A stretch of DNA of 23,738 bases from Bacteroidota bacterium. Its GTDB lineage: Bacteria; Bacteroidota; Ignavibacteria; Ignavibacteriales; Melioribacteraceae. Position 1 is the stretch's first letter; the number at the start of each line of letters is the position of its first letter. The translations under genes were made by a program, and so were the position numbers. Below the pieces are notes generated by a model that saw only the letters and a list, made by a program, of their open reading frames with translations, made no database searches and was not told the origin of the DNA. Of the stretch, positions 14,322-22,015 are shown piece by piece. The DNA lies in NCBI GenBank assembly GCA_023447335.1, contig JAEXOD010000015.1, positions 1 through 23,738 on the forward strand, written 5' to 3'.

Positions 14322-14751
14322 TTGAACTCTCCAAAATCAATTTTAATAAATAAATTGCTCCCAAATACCCATTCTCCTTAAATCCGCTTAGATATCCGTT
14401 ACAAACCGGAGCTGTTATCATATTATGACGAAACTCTTCCCTTGCAGCTAAATTAGATAAATGAACTTCTATTTTCGGAATTTTAATTATATCAAGTGCA
14501 TCTCTTATTGCAATAGAAGTATGAGAATAACCACCCGCATTTATAATTAATCCGTCAAAATAACTTGATGAATTTTGAATAGCATTAACAATTTCGCCTT
14601 CAATATTCGATTGAAAAAATTCTATCAAATCATTTTTATAATTTTGTTTTACAAGCTTTTCAATATCATCTAATGTTAATTGACCGTATTGTGAACTGTC
14701 CCTTTTTCCAAGTAAATTTAGATTCGGTCCGTTAATAATTAATATTTTCAT
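14314..14751 (-). CDS. aroQ: 3-dehydroquinate dehydratase, type II
   Basis: A 145-residue dodecameric-type dehydratase of the shikimate pathway, converting 3-dehydroquinate to 3-dehydroshikimate. The N-terminal signature NGPNLNLLGKRDSSQYG contains Arg17 and the catalytic Tyr22. Active-site Asn71 and His77 lie in NAGGYSHTS, His97 in EVHLSN, and Arg108 in EEFRH. NAGG replaces the commoner NPGG/NPGA. The ATG overlaps the TGA of the upstream 90-residue gene (ATGA). No other shikimate gene lies in the window. Confidence 0.95.
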   Translation of the reverse strand: MKILIINGPNLNLLGKRDSSQYGQLTLDDIEKLVKQNYKNDLIEFFQSNIEGEIVNAIQNSSSYFDGLIINAGGYSHTSIAIRDALDIIKIPKIEVHLSNLAAREEFRHNMITAPVCNGYLSGFKENGYLGAIYLLKLILESSND

Positions 14752-15020
14752 TTAGTCTCATCCATTTCGTCAATAAATTCTCTCAATTTTGGAGAAATAT
14801 AAATATCATCCAACCCTAATTCTTTTAGAGCAGCAGCCAAAGTTATCACTTTACGCTGAAGATTAGATATTTTATTAAGAACAATAACTTTATTTTCTTT
14901 TAATAAACAATAACCACCCTTAAAATCACCTTTTTCAAATCTAACTTTTGCCCCCATTTGTGTAGCAAGCGATTTTAAATCATTAAGTAAATCTTCAAGT
15001 TCTTTTTCTTTTATTTTCAT
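14748..15020 (-). CDS. Unknown 90-residue protein coupled to aroQ
   Basis: I cannot assign a function. The sequence suggests an N-terminal amphipathic helix (ELEDLLNDLKSLATQMG), a short beta hairpin (KVRFEKGDFKGGYCLLKENK), the strand VIVLNK, then helices ending in LGLDDIYISPKLREFIDEMD. It has no signal peptide and is soluble. From memory, similar small proteins with an FKGG.C..K...I.LNK core occur in other FCB genomes, but I cannot name a family. It starts 1 nt after the membrane-protein gene, without a clear ribosome binding site, and overlaps aroQ by 4 nt. Confidence 0.75.
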   Translation of the reverse strand: MKIKEKELEDLLNDLKSLATQMGAKVRFEKGDFKGGYCLLKENKVIVLNKISNLQRKVITLAAALKELGLDDIYISPKLREFIDEMDETK

Positions 15021-15021
15021 A

Positions 15022-15525
15022 CTATTTTTTTCTTAATGGCTTAAAAACTATTAAGAATACAACGGAACAAATAAAAAGAAACTGTACAATCGGAAAACTA
15101 CTTTGATCAATTATTTTTTCTTTAATCACATTGATAAGTCCTTCAAATTTGCCGGCATTAATTAGATTTAATATAGCGAAGTCTTTATATAATGTAAAAA
15201 ATTCGAAAGGTGCTGTTAAAATTGTAAAAAGTAAAATAATAAATAACCAGCCTTCATTCTTAATACTAAATTTAGAAGAAAAAACAAAAAGTATTAAAAT
15301 TACAAAATAAATAGGATAAGCAAAAATATTTATCGTAAATATAGGAGAAATTGTTCTAAATATTGGTGCAAAATCTAAATTTTTAAAAGCTGGTTTTAAT
15401 ATCATTTCGGGTTCGAAAAATTGATATATTAACATATATTTTGCAATATACGAGCCGCTCCAAACAATAAAAGATAATACACATAAAAAAAGCAAATATT
15501 TCGAAATTTTTGATAAATTTTCCAT
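15022..15525 (-). CDS. Unknown four-helix membrane protein
   Basis: A 167-residue protein with four clear hydrophobic segments at about residues 9-34, 62-82, 93-113 and 143-163, and a basic C-terminus FKPLRKK. No catalytic motif was recognised. AGGA lies about 9 nt before the ATG. It is the first gene of the run to aroQ and HAD, and is divergent from ppx with only 46 nt between start codons. A -7-like TATTTTTG at 15554-15561 on the minus strand may belong to its promoter, but the -33 element is poorly spaced. Confidence 0.75.
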   Translation of the reverse strand: MENLSKISKYLLFLCVLSFIVWSGSYIAKYMLIYQFFEPEMILKPAFKNLDFAPIFRTISPIFTINIFAYPIYFVILILFVFSSKFSIKNEGWLFIILLFTILTAPFEFFTLYKDFAILNLINAGKFEGLINVIKEKIIDQSSFPIVQFLFICSVVFLIVFKPLRKK

Positions 15526-15571
15526 AAATTAATATCCTAAATATTTAAAAATACAAAAATACAAAAAAAAT

Positions 15572-16504
15572 ATGAATATTGCTTCAATTGATATAGGAAC
15601 AAATACTGTCTTATTGTTAATAGCTAAAATTGATAATAATAATTTGGTACCTTTGTTAAATGTTTATAGAATGCCGAGATTAGGAAAAGACTTAAATTCA
15701 ACCGGTAAAATAGCTGATGAAAAAATTGAATTATTAATAAGCATCCTTAATGAATATAAGACTATCTGTTCCGAATATGATTGCTCGATAATTTTGCCTT
15801 TTGCAACCCAAGCAATGCGTAGTGCAACCAACAACCGGGAAGTTATTCGTAGAGTATTTTCTGAAACCGGATTAAGAATAGAAATTATTAGCGGGCATAC
15901 AGAAGCTAAGTTATCATTTATTGGATCGATTTCAAATGCACCTAAAAATGATAATTATCTTGTAATTGATATTGGTGGCGGAAGTACTGAAATTATTTAC
16001 GGAAATGACAAAGATATTTTATTTGCACAGAGTTTTAAAATTGGAGTTGTCACTTTAACCGATAAATTTATAAATAATCTTGATAATTATAACAACAACT
16101 CAATAACTATGATGAAAAAGTTCATCTCAGAAAGCTTTATCTTTCCATTTAATTTGTGTGATAACACGAATATAATCTCAGTTGCCGGTACTCCGACTTC
16201 ATTAAGTTGTATGATTCAAAAAATTAAAGACTATAATGATGAATATGTAGAAAATAAATTTTTAACGTCAACGAGTATTAAAGATCTAATACTTGAACTT
16301 GAGACTTTAACTCCTAAAGAGATACTGCAAAAATTCGGCGATGTTCTATTAGGACGTGAAGACCTAATACTAACAGGAGCAATAATTTTGGAGCAAATTT
16401 TAGATAAGTTACAACAATATAGAACTCTTGTAAGCACCAGAGGCTTAAGATACGGAATCATCTATGATTATCTAGCTAATAACGAACGGAAAATAACTAA
16501 ATAA
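15572..16504 (+). CDS. ppx: Exopolyphosphatase / pppGpp phosphatase family (Ppx/GppA)
   Basis: A 310-residue single-unit Ppx/GppA protein of the ASKHA fold, which splits phosphate from polyphosphate or from guanosine pentaphosphate. The phosphate-1 loop is SIDIGTNTVLLLIA (5-18), the catalytic Glu111 lies in ISGHTEAKLSF, and the phosphate-2 loop is IDIGGGSTE (132-140). It is the short form lacking the C-terminal HD domain of E. coli Ppx. The two activities cannot be told apart by sequence. The ATG has no Shine-Dalgarno sequence. The 3' end overlaps the convergent zinc-ribbon membrane gene by 33 nt. Confidence 0.9.
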   Translation: MNIASIDIGTNTVLLLIAKIDNNNLVPLLNVYRMPRLGKDLNSTGKIADEKIELLISILNEYKTICSEYDCSIILPFATQAMRSATNNREVIRRVFSETGLRIEIISGHTEAKLSFIGSISNAPKNDNYLVIDIGGGSTEIIYGNDKDILFAQSFKIGVVTLTDKFINNLDNYNNNSITMMKKFISESFIFPFNLCDNTNIISVAGTPTSLSCMIQKIKDYNDEYVENKFLTSTSIKDLILELETLTPKEILQKFGDVLLGREDLILTGAIILEQILDKLQQYRTLVSTRGLRYGIIYDYLANNERKITK

Positions 16505-17176
16505 TAGCGTTATTAATCCATAAAAAATTATTGCTGAAAATAGCGAAAATGAAAGAGCTTTTGTTTGAATATAGTGGGCAAATACTGTTTGTAAAAAGCC
16601 CCAAATAAAAAAAACTAAGTCCAAAAATAATAATGCATAAGCAACATTGGGTTTAATCATCAATGGAGAAGGATTAAAAACGAACCAATGCACTCCGAAA
16701 ACACCTAATTGGACAGGAAAAACAAAAAATAATGAGAATAAAATAGCTGATTGACTGTAAACAAAAACAGAGAGATTATCTTTAAATCTTGTTTCAATAT
16801 TAAATATCTTCAAGATAAACTTATATAATAATGAATATATGACAAATATTAAACTAAATGACAAAATAAGATAAAACATATTAATCAAAACATCTGATGT
16901 TAAATTTATCTTAGGACGAAATATATTTGTGAGTACAAATGTATTAACACTAAATTTAAATGATATTAAAAATAAAGTAAAAAGTAGAAAATTTTTGTGA
17001 TCTGCAAATACTACATTTTGTAATTGTTTTATCGGAGAATCAAACATGTGCCAGAATGTATTCCAAAAATCAATATTAAATATTTTTTCTCTGATGTACG
17101 ATTTACAATTTTTACAAACTAATTGATAAAATGGATTAATAGATTTGCAATTTGGACATTCTGAGTTATTTTGCAT
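16472..17176 (-). CDS. Zinc-ribbon membrane protein, Yip1-like
   Basis: A 234-residue protein with an N-terminal zinc ribbon, C7-x2-C10 and C21-x2-C24 (CPNC, CKNC), followed by a short cytosolic stretch WNTFWHMFDSPIKQLQNV and five or so membrane helices from about residue 63 to the end. The layout resembles Yip1-domain proteins of FCB bacteria, whose function is unknown. It starts 1 nt after the DUF5683 gene, without a ribosome binding site, so coupling is likely. It is the last gene of the long folP-to-parB run and overlaps the end of ppx. Confidence 0.75.
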   Translation of the reverse strand: MQNNSECPNCKSINPFYQLVCKNCKSYIREKIFNIDFWNTFWHMFDSPIKQLQNVVFADHKNFLLFTLFLISFKFSVNTFVLTNIFRPKINLTSDVLINMFYLILSFSLIFVIYSLLYKFILKIFNIETRFKDNLSVFVYSQSAILFSLFFVFPVQLGVFGVHWFVFNPSPLMIKPNVAYALLFLDLVFFIWGFLQTVFAHYIQTKALSFSLFSAIIFYGLITLLFSYFPFVIS

Positions 17177-17177
17177 A

Positions 17178-17720
17178 TTAGAAGAAAAATTTAATATTTA
17201 ACATTTTATTATTTGAAATAACATCTTCACTTACCGAAAAATCAAACATTTGAGCATCTACATAAGCATCAACCATATTTAAGAAATAAGTCAAACCTAT
17301 ATAAAACAAAAACATATCTCTTTGATCCCTATAAAAATCACGCCTTTTTTTGTATCCGTTTATCAAATTACTATTATTCAATAATGCAGTATTATAAAGA
17401 TCTTTGTTTTCAATATAAAGTTTATTATTATCTATCCAACCATATATAAAGTACGCAGTAATTCCTGCAATTATCGGAGTTTTCCAATAAGACTCATTGT
17501 AAATTTGACCCCATCCCGGTAATACAGCACTTCTCAGTACTGCACCCCAAGGTGATTTAGACATCACAAAACTAGAGTCACTTCTTATGACGTTTTCATT
17601 ATTGTTTTGTTCCGTTTGACAAAAAATTACACCGGAAAAAATGAGCAGAATAAGTGTAATTTTAATAGTTGTTTTGTGCAATAATTTCAAATAAATCCAA
17701 TAATCTTTCAAGTTCATCAT
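17178..17720 (-). CDS. DUF5683 protein downstream of parB
   Basis: A 180-residue DUF5683 member, recognised by SPWGAVLRSAVLPGWGQIYN followed by ESYWKTPIIAG. A hydrophobic segment at about 20-35 (ITLILLIFSGVIFCQ) looks like a signal peptide, giving export to the envelope. The residue before the Cys is Phe, so it is not a clear lipobox. Two later hydrophobic stretches (IIAGITAYFIYGW and FLFYIGLTYFLNMVD) may be membrane helices. The ATG-ATG start overlaps parB by 59 nt and has no ribosome binding site. TTG codons at 17690 or 17681 would shorten the unusual n-region. The parB-DUF5683 order is common in Bacteroidetes. Function is unknown. Confidence 0.82.
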   Translation of the reverse strand: MMNLKDYWIYLKLLHKTTIKITLILLIFSGVIFCQTEQNNNENVIRSDSSFVMSKSPWGAVLRSAVLPGWGQIYNESYWKTPIIAGITAYFIYGWIDNNKLYIENKDLYNTALLNNSNLINGYKKRRDFYRDQRDMFLFYIGLTYFLNMVDAYVDAQMFDFSVSEDVISNNKMLNIKFFF

Positions 17721-18621
17721 CCGAATAAAATTCTATATGTATATTTCCGGAACCATCTTTAAGCTGCTTACACTCAACTTTTGTTCCTAAAATGTTTCGC
17801 AATCTGTTTTCTAAATCACGCACAGAAAGATTTGACAAATTATTTTGTTTGTCAGATTTTTCTGAAACAATTTTAATAATTTCTGTAGAACCCTCAGAAA
17901 ACTTTTTTACAAGATTTTCTAATTTTCTAACAGAAAGATTTTGATTTATAATTTTCCCTAAAAATTCAATTTGTAAAGCTTCAGAAGGCAATGAAAGTAA
18001 AGCACGCGCATGTCCACCTGATATCTCTTCCTTTGCTACACTATCTTGAATAATATTAGGTAGTTTTAATAATCTTAAAAAGTTTGTAATTGTCGTTCTA
18101 TCTTTACCTACTCGTTTAGCAATCTCTTCTTGACTTAAATTACATTCTTCTAACAATCTTTTATATGCCTGAGCAATTTCAATTGCATTTAATTTTTCTC
18201 TCTGAATATTTTCTATCAAAGCTAATGCAATCATTGATTCTTTTGAATCAACAACAATTATATAAGCAGGAATTTCGGAAAAACCTATTTCTTTGCATGC
18301 TCTAAGTCTTCTTTCTCCAGAAATTAATTCATATTGCTTGTCGCCGGCTCTTCTAACCGTTATTGGTTGAATTAACCCGTTTTCAAGTATAGATTTTTTT
18401 AGCTCATCCAAAGCGTCCGGTAAAAAACTTAGGCGCGGTTGATAAGGATTTGGTAAAATATTAAATATAGGGATTTTAACAAGTATGTCTAAAGAGTTTC
18501 CGTCATCAACACTAATTTGTTCGGCTAATTTCACAGAATCTTGTGCATCATTCTTCTCATCAATATTTGTTTTAATTAGGGCATCTAATCCACGTCCTAA
18601 TCCGGGTTTAAATTTACTCAT
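17662..18621 (-). CDS. parB: Chromosome partitioning protein ParB
   Basis: A 319-residue parS-binding CTPase/clamp. The N-terminus GLGRGLDALI (7-16) is the ParA-contacting motif. The ParB/Srx domain has NPYQPR (58-63), the CTP-binding GERRLRA (102-108) and ENIQREKLN (137-145). The helix-turn-helix LSQEEIAKRVGKDRTTITNFLRLL is at 162-185, then HARALL (204-209) and a C-terminal dimerisation domain. It lies 4 nt after parA. No parS-like site (TGTTTCACGTGAAACA) was seen in the window. Confidence 0.97.
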   Translation of the reverse strand: MSKFKPGLGRGLDALIKTNIDEKNDAQDSVKLAEQISVDDGNSLDILVKIPIFNILPNPYQPRLSFLPDALDELKKSILENGLIQPITVRRAGDKQYELISGERRLRACKEIGFSEIPAYIIVVDSKESMIALALIENIQREKLNAIEIAQAYKRLLEECNLSQEEIAKRVGKDRTTITNFLRLLKLPNIIQDSVAKEEISGGHARALLSLPSEALQIEFLGKIINQNLSVRKLENLVKKFSEGSTEIIKIVSEKSDKQNNLSNLSVRDLENRLRNILGTKVECKQLKDGSGNIHIEFYSDDELERLLDLFEIIAQNNY

Positions 18622-18625
18622 TTAT

Positions 18626-19393
18626 TTAACTCGTTTTAATGTTATTTTGAATAATTTCTGTTGCTAAAGAAATATAGTTTTGTGCTCCAATGGATAATGA
18701 ATCATATAAAAGAACAGGTTTGGCATGGCTTGGAGCTTCTGATATTCGAACATTTCGTTGGATTACAGTTTTAAAAACTTTATTTCCAAAAAACCTTTTT
18801 ACTTCTTCATAAACTTGATTAGATAATCTTACTCGCTTATCATACATTGTTAACAAAACTCCCTCAATTGCTAAATTCGGATTGAGACTTTTTTTAACTA
18901 AATTTACGGTATTCAATAATTGTCCCAGCCCCTCAAGAGCAAAATACTCGCATTGAACAGGTATCAATACAGAATCTGCTGCAGTAAAAGCATTCAAAGT
19001 TAACAAACTTAAAGAAGGTGGACAGTCTATTAAGATAAAATCATATGATTTGGTCAATGATTTAAAAGCTTCTTTTAATAAATTCTCTCTGTTTTCTACA
19101 GACACCATTTCAACTTCTGCACCAACTAAGTTAATATGTGACGGTAATATCTCTAGATTTGACATTGGAGTTTTTACTATTGCCTCATTTATATCGTTTA
19201 ATCCCAATAAAACTTCATAAACAGAAATGTCGTAAGGTTCTGCACCTATTCCGCTTGTAGAATTGGCTTGCGGATCAATATCTATTATTAAAATATTCTT
19301 TTCTGCAGCTGCCAAAGATGCTGCTAAATTAATGGCGGTTGATGTTTTTCCTACGCCGCCTTTTTGATTTGCGATAGCAATTACTTTACTCAT
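18626..19393 (-). CDS. parA: Chromosome partitioning ATPase ParA
   Basis: A 255-residue deviant-Walker ATPase that moves ParB-parS complexes over the nucleoid. Walker A is KGGVGKTS (11-18) with the signature lysine, and A' is LIIDIDPQANSTSG (35-48). Walker B is FILIDCPPSL, and the C-terminal RISEAPSHAKP is typical of Soj/ParA. Short length with no N-terminal HTH marks the chromosomal type rather than plasmid type Ia. There is no Shine-Dalgarno sequence before the ATG. The gene starts 13 nt after the UPF0173 gene. Confidence 0.97.
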   Translation of the reverse strand: MSKVIAIANQKGGVGKTSTAINLAASLAAAEKNILIIDIDPQANSTSGIGAEPYDISVYEVLLGLNDINEAIVKTPMSNLEILPSHINLVGAEVEMVSVENRENLLKEAFKSLTKSYDFILIDCPPSLSLLTLNAFTAADSVLIPVQCEYFALEGLGQLLNTVNLVKKSLNPNLAIEGVLLTMYDKRVRLSNQVYEEVKRFFGNKVFKTVIQRNVRISEAPSHAKPVLLYDSLSIGAQNYISLATEIIQNNIKTS

Positions 19394-19406
19394 AATTATA
19401 CAATAA

Positions 19407-20084
19407 CTAAATAGTTATTTCTTCTCCGTATTCTAATACTCTACAATTTTTATTTATATTCTCAACTTTCTCTTTAAATTTATATGGATCAGCTTTAATA
19501 ACCGGAAATGTATTATAATGCATTGGGATAGCAAATTTGGGGTTTACAAAATCTAACGCTCTTAATGCATCATCAATTCCCATTGTATAGTTATCCCCTA
19601 TAGGTAAAAGCATACAATCTATTTTGTTTAAGTCCCCTATTAGTTTCATGTCATAAAACAATCCCGTATCACCGGTATGATATATGCATTTATTATCTGC
19701 AAAAACCAAAACTCCCGCTGGTTGACCACCATAATGTCCGTCAGGAGTTAACGATCCATGATGAGCAATCGTAAACTTAACTCGACCAAAATCAAAATTA
19801 AAACCACCGCCAATATGCATGTTATGTGCTCTAAAACCTTTTGAAATACAATAATTTGCAATTTCATCAACACATATAAAAGTAGAATTACATCTTTTTG
19901 CAATTTTGAATGCATCACCAAAGTGATCACCATGCCCATGTGTAATAATTATATACTCTGCTTCGATTTGATCTGATTTTATCGGAGAGGTCGGGTTTCC
20001 GTCCAAAAAAGGATCAATTAAAATTCTAACCCCGTTTTGGGTAGTAATTTGAAAGGCTGAATGAGAAAAATATCGTAATTTCAT
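19407..20084 (-). CDS. UPF0173-type metal-dependent hydrolase (metallo-beta-lactamase fold)
   Basis: A 225-residue metallo-beta-lactamase-fold protein of the UPF0173 (YtkL-like) family. The metal site HGHGDH is at 49-54, and further ligands lie in AHHGS, YHTGDTG and PMHYNTFP. The substrate is not known for the family. A strong AAGGTG lies 4 nt before the ATG. It sits between the CHAD gene (3 nt away) and parA, in the same direction. The position gives no clear hint of its role. Confidence 0.93.
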   Translation of the reverse strand: MKLRYFSHSAFQITTQNGVRILIDPFLDGNPTSPIKSDQIEAEYIIITHGHGDHFGDAFKIAKRCNSTFICVDEIANYCISKGFRAHNMHIGGGFNFDFGRVKFTIAHHGSLTPDGHYGGQPAGVLVFADNKCIYHTGDTGLFYDMKLIGDLNKIDCMLLPIGDNYTMGIDDALRALDFVNPKFAIPMHYNTFPVIKADPYKFKEKVENINKNCRVLEYGEEITI

Positions 20085-20087
20085 TTG

Positions 20088-20555
20088 TCACCTTGGCTTA
20101 ATAATTAAAAATTTTTTAGTTAGTTTTGACGACATGAAAATCTTTAATAGTTCAATAATTTGAATTTGGTATTCCGTTCTTTTTATTTCCATTTCAGAAT
20201 GTAAATTTAGTGGAATAGTAATTCCATAATTTGTCTCAAAATAATGAAGTTTTTCACTCATTACGTCTAAATCCCTTGCTTCACCCAATTTATCTTGCAA
20301 CATCTCTAAAAATCTATAGAAATCGTTATAAGTTTTTTCAGGGAAACAATCATAAAACAACTCAATCGAATATCTTAGTCTTCTAATAGCAATACGTAAA
20401 TCATGTAAATTTTCGATAGATTCTTCTTTTAAATATTTTTCTATTAGTTTAATTAAGTTTATCAATTTATCATTAGTGATAATTCGAGCAGCTTTTTTAA
20501 AGCTAATATCATTTTTTAATCCTTTAATTTTTTGTTTTTTTCTTATATTTTTCAT
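20088..20555 (-). CDS. Short CHAD-domain protein
   Basis: A 155-residue protein covering roughly one helical bundle of a CHAD domain (full domains are often near 250). The signature ENLHDLRIAIRRLRYSIELF (48-67) holds His51, Arg54, Arg58, Arg59 and Arg61, and GEARDLDVM follows. CHAD domains bind polyphosphate through such basic residues. The protein is basic and soluble. It overlaps the glycosyltransferase gene by 32 nt, has no ribosome binding site, and ends 3 nt before the UPF0173 gene. Whether it is complete or reduced is unclear, but no frameshifted remainder was seen downstream. Confidence 0.85.
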   Translation of the reverse strand: MKNIRKKQKIKGLKNDISFKKAARIITNDKLINLIKLIEKYLKEESIENLHDLRIAIRRLRYSIELFYDCFPEKTYNDFYRFLEMLQDKLGEARDLDVMSEKLHYFETNYGITIPLNLHSEMEIKRTEYQIQIIELLKIFMSSKLTKKFLIIKPR

Positions 20556-21225
20556 AAAAGCAGTTTACAATAATCTTTACAAATCCAATAATTGAATTTA
20601 AATTTTTTATTTTACTGTCATCATTTTCCGAATAAATTGTTGAAATCGGAATGAACCCTATATTATACCCATTAAAGGAAGCTTTTAACAGCAACTCAGT
20701 TTCAGCTTCAAAACCGTTACTTCTAACTACAATATTATCGAATATTTTTAACTTTATCAACCTATAACCACTTTGACTATCCAATATTTTTCGACCGCTT
20801 AAAATACTTAAAATTTTTGAAGAAAAAAAATTGCTCATTTTTCTTGAAATTGGCATGCTAACTGATTTAAAATTTCGTTTACCAATAACTATATCATAAT
20901 TTGCACTTTCTGTAAGAAATGTTGGAATAAAATTTGGGTCATGCTGCAAATCTCCGTCAATACAAATAACATAGTCCATATTTTTTTTGATCGCTGCAGA
21001 TATTCCGCTATTTAAGGCTTTTCCTTTTCCGTAATTTTTCTCATGCTTAATAAGTTGTACTCTATGATCTAAAAAAATTGGAGTGTAATAGTCATCTAAA
21101 GAGCCATCATCAACACAAATCACTATTTCTACAAACTGTAATACTTTGTTAATTACTTTATCAATTTTACCCGATTCATTATAAAACGGAATGATTGCAG
21201 CTACTTTATTATTGTATTTACTCAA
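20524..21225 (-). CDS. Family 2 glycosyltransferase, polyprenol-phosphate-sugar synthase-like
   Basis: A 233-residue GT-A glycosyltransferase. Nucleotide-binding IIPFYNESGKI (11-21), VDDGSLDD (38-45), NYGKGKALNSG (64-74) and metal-binding DGDLQHDP (90-97) match DPM1/polyprenol-monophosphate glycosyltransferases. It lacks membrane helices, so it would work at the inner face of the membrane on a lipid carrier. The sugar is unknown. The start is TTG, with a GGA 9 nt upstream, overlapping the cdaA end by 8 nt (TTGAGTAA). The 3' end overlaps the CHAD gene. Confidence 0.88.
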   Translation of the reverse strand: MSKYNNKVAAIIPFYNESGKIDKVINKVLQFVEIVICVDDGSLDDYYTPIFLDHRVQLIKHEKNYGKGKALNSGISAAIKKNMDYVICIDGDLQHDPNFIPTFLTESANYDIVIGKRNFKSVSMPISRKMSNFFSSKILSILSGRKILDSQSGYRLIKLKIFDNIVVRSNGFEAETELLLKASFNGYNIGFIPISTIYSENDDSKIKNLNSIIGFVKIIVNCFYEKYKKKTKN

Positions 21226-22015
21226 ATATACTTTTCCAACTTTTTTCTTTTGTAAAGTTTAAACTATCATTCAAGTAATTTCTTAATGCTTCTTTGGAAA
21301 GTCCTCTCTTTAATCTTCCGCCTTCAGCTACCGAAATTGTTCCTGTTTCTTCAGATACTATAATACTAATAACATCTGCAGTTTCGGAAATACCTACACC
21401 TGCTCGATGTCTCATCCCTAAGTTTACTCCATCAATAGATGTATTGTTTGTTAGGGGTAAGGTACATTTTGCAGCCTCAATTATTCCGTCTCTAACTATA
21501 ACAGCACCATCATGCATCGGAGAACGAGGATAAAAAATACTTCGTAATAATAGTTTATCCAACTTTGCATTTAACAAAGTTCCGGTTTCTACGATACCTC
21601 GAATTCCCACTGCTTTCACTACTACAATCAATGCCCCATGTTGATTTTTAGCCATTTCAAATGAAGCCTCAGTTAAAATATTCGCAATTTCGGTATCCGG
21701 TTTTGCAAATTTCTTTAAAAGCGGATATCGACCAAGCATAACTAAAACTCTTCTAATTTCAGGTTGAAATAAAACAATAAAGGCTATAACCCAAATATCG
21801 GTAATTAATTTTAATAACCATCCTAAAGCTTTAAAGTTTGCTGCTTGAGCAATAAACGATAAAAGAAGTACTAAAACTAAACCTAAAAATATTTGTTGCG
21901 CTATTGTTCCTTTTATAAAATTATATAATTTATATATAATTAAGGTTACAAGTACAATATCTATTAAATCTAAAAACGTAAAAGATAAAAAGCCTATTTT
22001 AAATATCTCAACCAT
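21218..22015 (-). CDS. cdaA: Diadenylate cyclase CdaA
   Basis: A 265-residue membrane-bound c-di-AMP synthase. Three N-terminal membrane helices lie at about 13-34, 40-59 and 65-85. The DisA_N catalytic domain follows, with GALIVV (127-132), the DGA motif (169-171) and RHR (202-204) that bind ATP. The short three-helix layout is CdaA, not the DNA-scanning DisA. The ATG overlaps the folP end by 8 nt (ATGGTTGA). A folP-cdaA pairing is known from other FCB genomes. No glmM or cdaR homologue is adjacent. Confidence 0.95.
   Translation of the reverse strand: MVEIFKIGFLSFTFLDLIDIVLVTLIIYKLYNFIKGTIAQQIFLGLVLVLLLSFIAQAANFKALGWLLKLITDIWVIAFIVLFQPEIRRVLVMLGRYPLLKKFAKPDTEIANILTEASFEMAKNQHGALIVVVKAVGIRGIVETGTLLNAKLDKLLLRSIFYPRSPMHDGAVIVRDGIIEAAKCTLPLTNNTSIDGVNLGMRHRAGVGISETADVISIIVSEETGTISVAEGGRLKRGLSKEALRNYLNDSLNFTKEKSWKSIFE

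Noticed and set aside
17178..17720. DUF5683 protein as a lipoprotein
   Set aside because: The residue before the only candidate Cys is Phe, which does not fit a lipobox.
17178..20084. A parS site near parAB
   Set aside because: No sequence close to TGTTTCACGTGAAACA was found on reading the region. It may lie elsewhere on the chromosome.
20088..20555. The short CHAD gene as a frameshifted remnant
   Set aside because: No continuation of a CHAD domain was seen in other frames before the UPF0173 gene, which starts 3 nt later with a strong ribosome binding site.
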